64,000 bases of DNA from contig NC_134018.1 of the NCBI RefSeq assembly GCF_040712315.1, positions 46,563,335-46,627,334 on the forward strand. The letters are read 5' to 3'. The position numbers and the translations under genes were made by a program. The notes under the pieces were generated by a model, which saw nothing but the letters and a program-made list of their open reading frames with translations, made no database searches and had not been told where the DNA came from. The stretch's first letter is position 1, and the number at the start of each line of letters is the position of its first letter. Below are positions 12,526 through 23,356 of this stretch, one piece after another. The stretch is from Castanea sativa (lineage: Eukaryota > Streptophyta > Magnoliopsida > Fagales > Fagaceae).

Positions 12526-13280
12526 GTTTTGAAGAAAGACGTGGATGTATATTAGCTCCAGTGGTATGGTTATCGTCTGTTTAGGGCCCTTGCATGTTTG
12601 CATAAGCAGGTAAGATACTCCTACAATTGTACATTTAGAGAAGTCTCAAAAAATGCCTAGTTGTAAAGGTCTTTATTTTGTAATTGCATTGAGTGGTTCA
12701 CAGAGATATTAAGCCTGGGAACTTCATCTTCTCTTGGAAGCTAAATAAAGGCTATCTCATTGATTTCAATCTTGCCATGGTTGAGTTGCTTATCCTGCTA
12801 GTGCTGCCATACTAATGTGAATATTTAAAGCAATCATTTCACTGAATTAAAAGTTAAAACATCAAAATAATCTGATGGTGTCTCTGTCTTCATTTCTCTT
12901 TTTCACAGGATTTGCAAAGCAAGTACACTATTGGAAGTAAGCTCAGCCATTTCTATCCTTATAAGTTGTCCTACATGAATCTTTGTCCATTGTATGAGAA
13001 ATTTCTCTTGTTGGCTACTTAGTTATGTTCTTGAGTTCCACTGTATGAGTCAGCTTATATCTTCTTAAATGACTATTTTATTGCTGTTTTGTTCCTTGGT
13101 TAACTGTGTTGTTAGTTGTACTCAGTTATCATAAATATTTAGTTTCTTCGAAATTTCTCTCCTTAATTGGCCAATTCATGCATCTGTGTAGCTAAATCAA
13201 AATCAAGTCATAATGTTTATATTAATCATGTTCCTCTCCCTCATTCAAATTCTGCTCCATCAATTAAAGATGATAAACTT
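12526..13280 (+). pseudogene. CDC7-like Ser/Thr kinase fragment with introns, stop and frameshift
   Basis: Four exon pieces read as the plant CDC7-related kinase. 12526-12609 gives VLKKDVDVY-stop-LQWYGYRLFRALACLHKQ; 12694-12779 gives VHRDIKPGNF, then NKGYLIDFNLAM; 12909-12936 gives DLQSKYTIG; 13192-13280 gives KSKSSHNVYINHVPLPHS and onward. HRD and DFN (the CDC7 form of DFG) are both present. Splice sites survive: CAG|GTAAGA, ATG|GTTGAG, GGAA|GTAAGC and CTT|GTGAGT. Two lesions are clear. The family's Gln before LQWYGY is TAG at 12553-12555. Joining 12609 to 12694 loses one base of frame, as if a G was deleted at the donor. N-terminal and C-terminal kinase parts were not found. Retained introns mean the copy was made from DNA, not from mRNA. 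Confidence 0.7.
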
Positions 13281-14279
13281 GTGAGTAATTTGGATGATGT
13301 TATTAATTTTTAGACTCTGTTCATTACCTTAGAAATTCTTGAGTGTCTCTGAAACCATAAATCCAAAACCTTGGACCAAGACATTTATTTAATTCTTTTT
13401 GAAATTAAAAAGAATTATAGGAGAAACATTGGTATTTGTCTCGTCAATCCTTCCAAAAAGATCTACTATATATCCCATCTCTCTGTTCTGTACATGGAAT
13501 TATATATGTATGTGTTGAATTGACTTTCAATTTTTTTTTTGGTTGTGGCAGATTTTTTCTGCTTCAAGGTTGAATATACCCAGTGCTTGGCAATTGCCGC
13601 AGGTAATTTTTTCCTTTTTGGTTTTATATTGATGTGTTGTAATTTGATTGCTTTGGATTTTTATGAAAGAAAGCAATTTCGTAAGACTTTGTTGATGAAT
13701 GACGTTTCCTTAATTAGCATATTTTATTTAGATATATGAACTCTGTTGTGCCTTTTTTGTTCTTTTTAAATTGTGTGTATCTTGAATTTGATATTGTGGA
13801 AAGGTGTGTAGATATATTTGTTGGGAAATTAACAAATTTTTGGTATCATTCTCTCTTTTTCAGAAACTTGAGGGCACCCAGAATGGCTGAAATATTCAAT
13901 TGTACTAGCTGATAACTTCTTGCTTTGGAGATGATGATGATGAAGAATAAGATGTATCAAAACTTTTAATTCTTGGACAGATATGGTCTTTGTACAAATT
14001 GTGGTTGTTGATATCTTTTCTCTTAAACAATAATTGACATATTGGCAGTTTGTATGCGGCCCCTAATCTGTTAATTTGTAGGTTTGAGTTTAGAGATAAA
14101 AGGAAGTGTAATTGTAGCAATATACCACTTTTGCTATACATTAATATCATAGCATATCATCTCAGTAATTGTGAATTTTTGTGTGTAATTGTAGCAATAT
14201 ATAAATAAATATATATATATATATATATATATATTTTTTGTGCATGATTGTGGGTTTTTTTTTAATAAGATAAAATCTT
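13281..14279. other. 3' interior of the CACTA-like element
   Basis: Two further exon-like patches follow the kinase pieces. One, at about 13552-13602, lies between GGCAG and GTAATT. One begins at about 13862 after TTTTCAG and runs into a stop within nine codons. They may be more of the kinase copy but I cannot align them to it. An (AT)n run lies at about 14205-14234. Confidence 0.35.
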
Positions 14280-14400
14280 ATTTTGAGGGTCAAGAGACCC
14301 CTTAAATAACCTTATTTATCAAGGGTTGTAAATATAAATTTGTTAAACCTTGGTAAAAGGTTATTTAAGGGTCTCTTGACCCTTAAAATAGGATTAGAGC
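14274..14400. repeat. Inverted repeat in the CACTA right subterminal region
   Basis: Sequence around 14276-14311 (TTATTTTGAGGGTCAAGAGA) is mirrored at about 14362-14392 (GGGTCTCTTGACCCTTAAAA), so this part can fold on itself. It belongs to the subterminal repeats of the 9717-14564 element. Confidence 0.6.
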
Positions 14401-14564
14401 ATTTGTTTTGAGGGCCACGAAGGCCTTCAAAATTTCCTTTTTGACGGTGTATGTTTCAAAGGTTATCAATGGTCAATTGGACTCTTGAAATGATTTTTTT
14501 CAAGGTTTTTTAATGCTTTTCTTAAGGGTTTTGACCCTTAAAAAAAGTCAGATTTGTTGTAGTG

Positions 14565-16354
14565 TGTCTTTTAAATTTCCACATAGCACTCAATAGTGAT
14601 CAACTAATTAGTCCTCAATCGAATATCTACCACAATTTTGTGTGTTTAACTGAACAAAAGGTGTATCACCTAGCAAAAACTCAAAGAAGTGTTTAGTAAC
14701 TTCAAGAAGTTTAAGAATAATTGAGATGGTGGAAACAACAATGATAGTTAAAACTCATGAGTGTGAGCCTAGCTTTCTACTTATCAATGATCAAAAAGCT
14801 CTATTTAAATGTCTGTTTGGAAACAGCTTATTTAACTGAAAAGTATTGTAAATAAAACTAAAAAGTAATTGAAATAGTATAGTAGGACTTATGAATAGTA
14901 CCTAAAAGTACAATGAGACTCATAAATAATATCAAAAATAAATTAAATAATAAAAAAACTGATTTTTTTTAAACTAATATCAAACAAACACTAAGTTTCA
15001 AGAGATTTTGCCATATTGCTTTGGTAAAGGGAGAGGCTAAGTCAATGGCAAAACTGACAAAGTGACAAGTTTTCAGCTACGTGATGTGTAGGTAGTGAAT
15101 AGGTGTTTTAATATGGGGATGAATTGTCTTATTTATAGGCTAAAAGGGGGTTAAGTGTGTTGCTAAAAGGGGGTTAAGTGTGTTGCTAAATGGGCTTTAA
15201 AAGTTGATAGAGGTTTGGGGGAAGTATCTTTATTTATCAAAATAAAAATAAAAATAAGATGCACCCATTTTGAAGAAGCCCATGAGTCTAGTTTAGCCTG
15301 AAAGCTTAAAGTCGTAAGGTGGCCCATAATGAATTCCACATGTTCATGTGGGTGTGGGCTGTCCATATCGGGCTGTGCTTGTGTATCCAAATGGGCCCCG
15401 AATGCGATGTGCCCACAAAATCTTATGCTTTTCATGAAAAAAGTATATGCTTTTTGGACCACAAAAATGGTGATAGATTTTTGGCACATCGGGTTCACGC
15501 ACTGAAAGCGATTCTTATTCGGTTCAAGATGTCGACTTATCATCTAAATAAAATAAATAATTAAATATGTAGGTACCAAGCTGTTGAGGCATCTGGTTGC
15601 TTTAATTTAACCCACAAATTTCATCCTTTATTATTGTTGCTCCAATTTATCCAAATGAACTTACATAGCAGCCATCGATTATATTGGGCCAGATAGAAGT
15701 TGGTGCTTTTTAAAAGAATATAGAGAATAAATGAAGGAATGAAGAACTTGTTTGATTTTAAAGTGAAGCAATAATATAGTTGATCTTTATTGTCCAGAAT
15801 GTTCAATTCCAAAACAGTGTCAAATCAGCATCATGGATGTTTAAAGTTTTTTTTTTTTTTTTTAAATTAATAAATGAAAGGATGTTTAAAGTGATTGAAT
15901 CAGTTAAAACACGAGTTTATTATCCATATTTGGTAACTAATAAGATTTCCGATTTCCGTTTTGAGGAATTGGTTATAGAACTAAAATTGGTCATTCAGCC
16001 ATACTCTTCATAATCGTTTTTGCCATTATCAATTATCTAATAATAGTATTACTTGTCAAGAATTGTAGTTCAACTTATTGATACATTTTGGCGTTTTCAA
16101 TAGAGACATCCAAGGCTCAATCTCTCAATTTAACTATCAAATTAATGAAATTATCAAAAAAGAAATGAAAAGGATTAGTAGCATTGCTGATGTTTTAGCA
16201 AAAATGAGGCCAGAAAAGTATGAGATTATTTAACTCCATGATAATTGATAAGGGATGCTTATTTTTTTAACTAATTGAAGTCAAGTTTAATCTTAATTTT
16301 TCAAGATTTATGTGCTATTTTCCTTTCCCTAATTATATATATATATATATGTGT

Positions 16355-16399
<45 letters not shown>

Positions 16400-18227
16400 T
16401 GTATGTATAAATCAAAGTTAGTTTCAAAACCAATGCTGAATTACCCCTAATATATAATATATATAATATATAAAAAATAAAAAACAAAAATAAAAACTAG
16501 GTTACCACTGTATGTCGATCCTTTTTTGATGCATTGATAGTTGGGGTTGTGAGAATTTGAACCGTGAATGTCTCAGTTAGAAACATCAAGAAATGTCAAT
16601 TGAGTTACGAGGCTCTAAAGACGCTACATGACTATTTATAAAACTATTTATATTTATCATCATTTAATTAAACAAGTCATATAATTCATTAAAAAAATTT
16701 TGTGATTAAAACTATGAACTCTTTAATTGTGTTACATAATGGATTAGAAAAAAATAGCTACAAATCGTTTTGGAGCTAAACTATTTCCAAATCAAGCACC
16801 CCAAAAAAAAAAATCAACTAAATTATGATTCCCTTTCTTTTCACATGCAACCATTTTCGTTAACTTAAAACATTACGGTTCAAATCTACCTCCCCAAATT
16901 TTTTTTTTTTTTAAATTAAAAAAAAGTCAATGTTTGATTTGTTTGCCACATCACGTTTTGTGACATTACAATTTACAACATGCACGTGGACTGTCGTCTT
17001 CAATTTCGGTTGCCAGGCTTACAGTGTGGGGCTTCTCCAGTACATTGTTGTCTCTCTATGATTTTTTTATTTATTTTTTTAATATTTTGTTTTTGTTTTT
17101 TGAGAGCTTAGTCTTTAAGATTAAGCCAGCAGTAAGTCCCCAATATTGACTTTGCCTGAGAGTATTATTTGGTTACTTCAGCCTGGTAATGGTAGGCGGA
17201 TTAGGGTTTGATCAGCTGTTTCATGATTTCTTTTCTTTCCTATCTAATCTTTTCTTCATTGGTGAGAGCTAGGTAGCCTTGACAATAGTCCCCCCTAAGA
17301 ATTCTTGCTTGGTGTGGTCAGCAAGCCTACGTAATACATAATAAACACCATTTTCAGAATTAAAGAAAAGAGAATGAGGCTCACAAACATAAGTTTCAAA
17401 TTCAAACTATAACTTCTTAATCACCATTATGATATAAGAGAAAGAAAACTATTTTATCATTGTTTTTTTGTGAAAACAAGTACAAAAGACAATGACTAAA
17501 GTAGTAAAGTTTAAGTTCAAAAAAAAAAAAAATGCTCTCTTATGATTTCACCATCTCAACAATGGTGTGACTCATACTATTACTTCCTTACATTTCATTG
17601 TGTATTTGAATGAGTTTATTTTCACCAGTTCAATTTACTTATTTTGATTATTGTGAAAACATAGAATTAAAAAAGTGATGTTTTAAAAACATGTACCTTG
17701 CCATCTTAGATGAGGCAAAAGGACTCTAAAAAGCACAATAACCAAATCCTTGAGTCCATGCAAAGAGAGGGGGGCTTAGGGTCCGTTTGGTAAGAGATTT
17801 TTAGTAACGTTGTTGTTTTGTAAAAATATATGTTTTGTGGAAATAGATAAGTGTGTGGAAATACGAATAATATTATTTAAATAACAATAACAAACACCCT
17901 TTAATGTCTCATATATTAAAGAATGATGCATAAACTATAGCTCTCATAGTTTAGATCCAAACAAATTTTAAGCAAAGTTAAGGCACACATATATTCTGGT
18001 CAAGGCTATGAAAAGAAGCTTTTTTTTTTTCTTCTTCTTTTCTCATGAATGAAAGGAAGAATATATAAAGTATTGAGAATAGCTTTTTGACGTATAAAGT
18101 TGTTGGGAGGACTCTGAAAATAAAGGCAGCTGGAATTGTTAGGAGAAAGAAGACCCGTAAAGGGTTTTAGGAAAAAAAAAAAAAAAGAAGTCTTTATCCC
18201 ACTTGCTCCAAAGTCCAAAGTGAGATT
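14565..18227. other. AT-rich intergenic region without a gene
   Basis: No coding sequence is supported. Noticeable items are a 23-bp tandem duplication (GCTAAAAGGGGGTTAAGTGT plus TGTT... unit start) at about 15139-15184, a TATA-like TTATAGGC nearby on the other strand that may be an LTR relic, and a compound microsatellite at 16334-16402. A short inverted-end sequence GGGTCCGTTTGG...CAAACACCC at about 17780-17902 may be a small MITE. Confidence 0.5.
16334..16402. repeat. Microsatellite (AT)n(GT)n
   Basis: A run of AT followed by a long GT run with a few interruptions. It is the same compound type as 5394-5436. Confidence 0.9.
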
Positions 18228-18231
18228 TTTA

Positions 18232-18644
18232 GAGCATCCACATCATTACGAACAAAATTTTTTTCATTTTGCATATTTAAAACCTATTTTTTTTTTATTT
18301 TATACATCTATTTTTACAAAACACCCACACCAGTTTGTCTATTATACACATTTATTCAAATAAAATATTCATATTTTAAAAACTATGAACAGTAACCGTG
18401 AGAGTGAGGTGAGAAAGGAAATGAGAAAAAGAGGGTGAGCAGAGAGAAAGAAAGAATAAAAAAAATTATTTATATGGTGAACAGTAACTGTGTATATATG
18501 CATGGTTTACTGTTTATTTACAAAACCACTGAGTATATTTTAACATTTTTACAAAGACTGATGTGGAGGCTTTTGAATTAAAATGTGCAAAATTAAGCAC
18601 TTTTTGTATTTTAGAAAACTATCCACGAATTGGTGTGGTTGCTC
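18232..18644. mobile_element. PIF/Harbinger-like MITE
   Basis: The 413-bp element starts GAGCATCCACATCA and ends, reverse complemented, GAGCAACCACACCA (12 of 14). It is flanked on both sides by TTA (18229-18231 and 18645-18647), the target duplication of the PIF/Harbinger superfamily. The interior is AT-rich and non-coding. Confidence 0.65.
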
Positions 18645-19779
18645 TTAATAAATGTAGATTTGGATCCTTTTTTTTTTTTTAATTTTAATTTTAACGTATT
18701 AACTTTTATATCTCATATGAAAGTGGTACATAATGGTATGATTTTGGATATAATTTTTGTAAATATTTCTATACGATACTCACACCATTATAAGTTGTAA
18801 CTAAACAGTTTTGAACCTCCAAGGCACATGGATTAGACCATCATTTTGGTGAAAGTTTATGATTATACAGTGGAATTTTATTAATTAGAAATAAATATAA
18901 CAAACATAAATTTACTCTTTTTTTTTTTTTGAGAATCTGAATTTACTTGTTTAGTAGTATGATATTGGAACTGTTTTTTAAGATATATTCATTTGCACTA
19001 TTTGATGGGCTCAGCCCCTTATCCATATTCAGCTCACATGGAATTCAATTCCCAATATATAGTCAATAATTCAAAACAATAATTTACTATTATCCATATT
19101 ATTGTTTTGAATTATTGCCTAGATGCAAAGTTGGAAACCAATTGAGGGGCTTATTTGGATATACTCAAATGAATTGTATAACTTAATTGGTTTGTCAGCA
19201 GCCAATTGCATAATACAATATAACAAAATATTACCCATTGTTTGGTCAAGGTGAATATTTTTTTATTCACGATGGTGTCGTACACAATTATTTAATCATA
19301 GTTTAGGTTTACCAAAATGATCTGTTGGAATAGAAAATTGGTAATAATTGAATAAACAGTGAATAATAAAAAAAATAAGAGTTGCCTTTACACACGTAAA
19401 AGAATTTTTGTTGGATTTTTTTTTTTTAAAGTTTTGAATAACGTTTGGTCCAAGTATTGATAAACAAATCAATCAATTAATGGTGCAAAAGACTATAGAT
19501 TAAAATAAAATAGCAAGTAAAGGCATGGAAATGCATGTGATGCAAGCAAATGATGATGTGTTCAGAAGCAGCGTGCCCATAATTTGGGTTTAGTAAGAGG
19601 CACTTGATTTTGTGTAGCAACCTTAGTTGCAATGCAGTAATAGGCATGAAATAGTCAATAGCTCCAATAATCTCGGATCCTTTGTGGGTCCAATTTTAAG
19701 TTTTAAAGGATTTAATTTTAAGACCTAACACTATTGATTCAATCTTCATCATCAACATAACTCAAGTTGGCTTCCTCTT

Positions 19780-19942
19780 TTTGAGTTCTAGTTAATTCAA
19801 CCGGTAAAATCTATAATGGTTAAATAAGAGAATTGGGGTTTAATTTTACCTACACTACAAACCAATTAGTGTTTTGGTTTACTGATAAAAACTATCATTA
19901 GGAATGAATGTCATAGATTGAAACTCTCTTAAAAAAAAAGTG
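19780..19942 (+). mobile_element. tRNA-derived SINE, copy 1
   Basis: The element is bracketed by perfect 11-bp direct repeats GGCTTCCTCTT (19769-19779 and 19943-19953). It has a pol III A-box-like stretch near the head (AGTTAATTCAACCGGTAAA), a B-box-like GGGGTTTAATTTTACC, and an A-rich tail. The body matches the copies at 49914-50668 and 50785-50941 but is more diverged. Confidence 0.75.
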
Positions 19943-20823
19943 GGCTTCCTCTTCTGAATGAAAATGAAGTTATTTACTTATTTGGACCCAAAAAAAATTG
20001 TAATCAACTTTGAGGAAGGGTGCATATATGAGCTATGAAAGGAAATGGTCATTGATATCTATTAATGGTTTGTTTGGCATGAAGTGTAAAGTCTAAACAA
20101 TTGAATTTGACTTCTCAAGGTTCAAAAACCTTATCTTATTTCAAAAATAAAAATAAAAAATTAAAGAAAAAGGAGGCATGCTTATTTTTAAAATTTTTTT
20201 ATAGGTATATACTAGATAGGGAAAAAGGGGAGATATAATTCAAATTAGAAATATAAAACACCACAAAGGATGTCACCAATCTTGAGCACACAAAAGTACA
20301 AAACCATGAAAATTGTATACCAATATAAAAAATAAAAAAAATCTATATCAATTACTTGTTGACTTAGTAAATTATGAAAAAAAAAGTTGTGGAGTAAGAT
20401 TACAAATGAATTACATTTATCTTACCTTCAAAATAATTCAATTGTTATAACAAGGGAGGAATAATTTTATAATTTTGTGGATAAAAAGTAAAAACCAAAA
20501 GACCGAAAAAAAAATAACTATCTTCAAATATGTTTTAGAAATGAATTCAAGTATCTCCTTCCAACCAAAAGAAGTAACATTAGGAGTTATCATTAATACC
20601 CTTTTGAATTTCAATTTTTAAATACTATGATCACAATAACAAAAATTCGTAGTACCATCATATAATTTGAAACCACAACTTATTAACCAATCCAAATGAC
20701 GATATGAATCTTGCCATGTCACCTAATGTAGAATTTATTTACCCAAAAAAATAAAAATAAAAACCAAAGCTTTTATTGTTCATATTATTTTGGAACTATT
20801 ACTGCTGATCTTGTCTTGCAACC

Positions 20824-20892
20824 AATAAGAGACTCGTATTGATAAATAAATAAATAAGAGACTCGTATTGATAAATAAATAAATAAGAGACT
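20824..20892. repeat. Tandem repeat, about 30-bp unit
   Basis: The unit AAGAGACTCGTATTGATAAA followed by TAAATAAAT occurs twice and starts a third time (AAGAGACTTGTG). Confidence 0.8.
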
Positions 20893-20923
20893 TGTGACCT
20901 TGCTTATTTGTCTCCACAAGGAT

Positions 20924-20960
20924 ATAATGCCCCAATTGCTGTAAGAGATTGGGGCATTAT
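20924..20960. repeat. Perfect 13-bp hairpin
   Basis: ATAATGCCCCAAT (20924-20936) and ATTGGGGCATTAT (20948-20960) form a perfect stem with an 11-nt loop. No gene lies next to it and no function is claimed. Confidence 0.8.
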
Positions 20961-21358
20961 CGTTTTTTTCTTTTTGTGGGTGTTTCCATATATGGCTTTT
21001 ATGATATACAGTATGAACCATGCATGAAAGGAAATTGCCGTTGATTGTCTCATAATTGGTTTCTTTGGCCCGAAATCTAAACTGGATTGAATAAATTTAT
21101 TTGAAAATGTTTTGGCAAGGTTCAAAAACATTTACCAATAATCTTGAAGTTGACACGTTTGGAGTCTAGATAGGGAAATTGATTTCAGCTGCAAAATTAG
21201 CAACATATTGTAATTAGCTAAACAAATAAAAAATAAAATTCAAAAAATACATCCCATAAAAAAAAATTATAATATGTACTACTAATGCCATGTCATTTAT
21301 TTGTCATATTAGTAAATGTGAAAATGTTAGGAAAAAAACAAATACCTTTAAAAAATAA

Positions 21359-21549
21359 GAGTAATGCTACAGCCACAAACTATTTTATAATATTTTTACA
21401 AACTATTAATATTATAAATTCTTATTAGTTCTAATATGGGTCCATCACTAATATCACATTTATGTTTATCAATGATTATTTGAAAATTACTAAAACCACA
21501 TCAATAGTTTGTAAAAATATTGTAAAATAATTTGTGTCTGTAGCATTAC
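21359..21549. mobile_element. MITE with about 45-bp TIRs (Mutator-like)
   Basis: The 191-bp element begins GAGTAATGCTACAG and its right end, reverse complemented, begins GTAATGCTACAGACAC. Similarity of the two arms continues for about 45-50 bp through AATATTTTTACAAACTATT. It is flanked by an 11-bp direct repeat TTAAAAAATAA (21348-21358 and 21550-21560), a length typical of Mutator-like elements. Confidence 0.7.
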
Positions 21550-21560
21550 TTAAAAAATAA

Positions 21561-23095
21561 TATCACAATCATTTTAGATATAAAAATATGCACCATATTT
21601 GAATCCATAATGATTTAATACTAGAATAATTGTTAATATACTCAAATCAATAGTGACATGAACTTATATTTGCTTTTATATTTTATTTTTCATAAAAAAA
21701 ACTACAATTCCATTATTGTTTTGTTTAAGGAAAAAGTTAATGGATGATTTAAAGGTGTAGGTTTAGAAAATATTTTTATAAACTTTTTATAAAAAAGAAA
21801 AATGTAATTAATTTTTTTGATGAATTTTTATATTTTCTATGAAATTAGTGTCAATTTTTTTTAAAAATGATTTATTAACAATTTTTCTAAGAACACTTGT
21901 TTAAAATGATCATTTATTTAAAACCAAAAGCCAAGCAACTTGTACATTTAAAAAAAAAAAAATCTAGAGTCTATTACTTTTTTTTTTTTTGGATAAGATA
22001 TTACTATTATTTAGATGCTATTACCAAATAAAACCAACAAGCTAAGGCAACATCAATATTTTCACAATCTGTATCCTCTTTTTAAAATTGAATTTCATAT
22101 TTCCAGCTAGTAGCATACTAGCAGTTACCAATACCATTATATTCATTACTACCTGTTGGAACTTCAAATTGCAAAATTTTAAATAATCTTATAACAAAAA
22201 TATACACTACTATAAATATATTCTTAAAATAGTATTATTGATCTATAATATAATTTGAAAGTCACACAAATAAACAATCCATAGAAGATACAGTAATTTT
22301 TTCTTAAAATGGTATATTATGATATTATCTATCTATAATATAATTTGAAAGCCACACAAATAAACAACTAATAGAATAAGACTTTTTTAGCTCAACTGTC
22401 CTCTCCTAATATTCTAATTGAAATGTCCAACTGCAAATACACAACCAATTACTCCCGAAAAACACCAAAGCTTTATCCGCTCAGCCAATTTGAGATTAGG
22501 GTAATGCTACTAGATTATCATCACAATTTCCTACATTTGTTATATTGAAAGGACGTTACGGTAAGAATAGTAATCTTTGCTACTAGAAATAGAAGATATT
22601 TTAATGGAATAACTATCAGTCTATTACTAGAAATGATATATCAAAAACGTATTACATGCTCTAAGAAATATCTATTACAGCCATCAATTCCTTAATTTTA
22701 AGACTAACTTTTCTTATCTAATAACTAATTAATATAATAAAGATGCTCATACACTTACCAAACATACCTAAGTGACAGACTGTTACTATCACACTCTAAA
22801 CTCATCACTAATATCACTTCTTTTATTTTTACTATTAGTAGTAATTTGCCTTTTAAAATTTCATATGAGTTGCGTTATAAGCTGTTGAAAAATGATGTTT
22901 TGAGTTTAAAACGAGATCGATCCAGGGGAGACTATCCTCCCAAGCTACCAACCCAGACACTCTCTAGAAGCTGTCAAGAAACTCCGTTTGGCAAACATCG
23001 CTCCCTCCGTAACCAGAAGTCCAACGTTGTAAAAGAAATCCAAAACGAACTCTTTCTGTCGTCGTGGTTGCGGGGTCCACCCAATAAGACCACAC
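21561..23095. other. AT-rich intergenic region upstream of the RING gene
   Basis: No gene supported. AT-rich with two similar segments at about 22195-22290 and 22305-22375 (both contain ATCTATAATATAATTTGAAA). Base composition rises in GC after about 22900, approaching the promoter of the RING gene. Confidence 0.5.
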
Positions 23096-23105
23096 CACGT
23101 GTGGA
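23092..23105. promoter_or_regulatory. ABRE/G-box CCACGTGTGG upstream of the RING gene
   Basis: CACGTG sits at 23096-23101 within CCACGTGTGG, about 256 bp before the start codon. A CCAAT sequence lies about 15 bp further upstream. This is the canonical binding site of bZIP ABF/AREB factors. RDUF1 and RDUF2 of Arabidopsis are reported as ABA-responsive, so the site fits the gene. Actual binding is an inference. Confidence 0.55.
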
Positions 23106-23227
23106 AAAAAAAAAAAAAAAAAAACGAAGCGTTGTGTACACGCTATCGAAATTAGCGGTAAAAATTAGTTTTTAACCACGCGGTTTCAGCGGTATTCTTA
23201 ATTCTTTTTTAATCATTCAAACACACA

Positions 23228-23275
23228 CTCTCTCTCTCTCTCTCTCTCTTACCCTTTCTTTCCTCTCTCTCTCTA
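23228..23275. repeat. (CT)n tract in the 5' leader of the RING gene
   Basis: Pyrimidine-rich CT dinucleotide run ending about 80 bp before the start codon, a common feature of plant 5' leaders. Confidence 0.75.
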
Positions 23276-23356
23276 AAAATGGAACTCTAAAAATAAAACA
23301 CAAACCCTTTCGAACAATTAAACCCAAAAAAAAAAAAAACACTTTTTCTTTTTCTT

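Larger units (their letters stand above)
9717..14564. mobile_element. CACTA-like element carrying fragments of two host genes (Pack-CACTA type)
   Basis: The left end reads TACTACAAGAAACATGACT and the right end, reverse complemented, reads CACTACAACAAATCTGACT (15 of 19 identical), the usual CACTA/En-Spm terminal motif. Subterminal repeats are present at both ends: CAAGGGTT or its complement AACCCTTG at about 9759 and 9842, and AAGGGT/ACCCTT words, some palindromic, between 14280 and 14545. The 4848-bp interior contains no transposase that I recognise. It carries PB1-domain exons (10088-10464) and CDC7-like kinase exons (12526-13280). The three bases outside are ATG on the left and TGT on the right, so the expected 3-bp target duplication is not visible. 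That is the main weakness. Confidence 0.65.
19954..21358. other. AT-rich intergenic region without a gene
   Basis: No gene seen. The stretches near 20030-20125 and 21010-21130 are diverged copies of each other (both contain ATGAAAGGAAAT and AAGGTTCAAAAAC). A short tandem repeat and a hairpin lie between them. Confidence 0.5.

Noticed and set aside
15163..15543. 126-codon open frame on - next to a 23-bp tandem repeat
   Set aside because: No family resemblance; partly built from the repeat and a possible LTR relic.
20924..20960. 13-bp stem-loop as terminator or small RNA
   Set aside because: No adjacent transcript and too short for a plant miRNA precursor; kept only as a hairpin.
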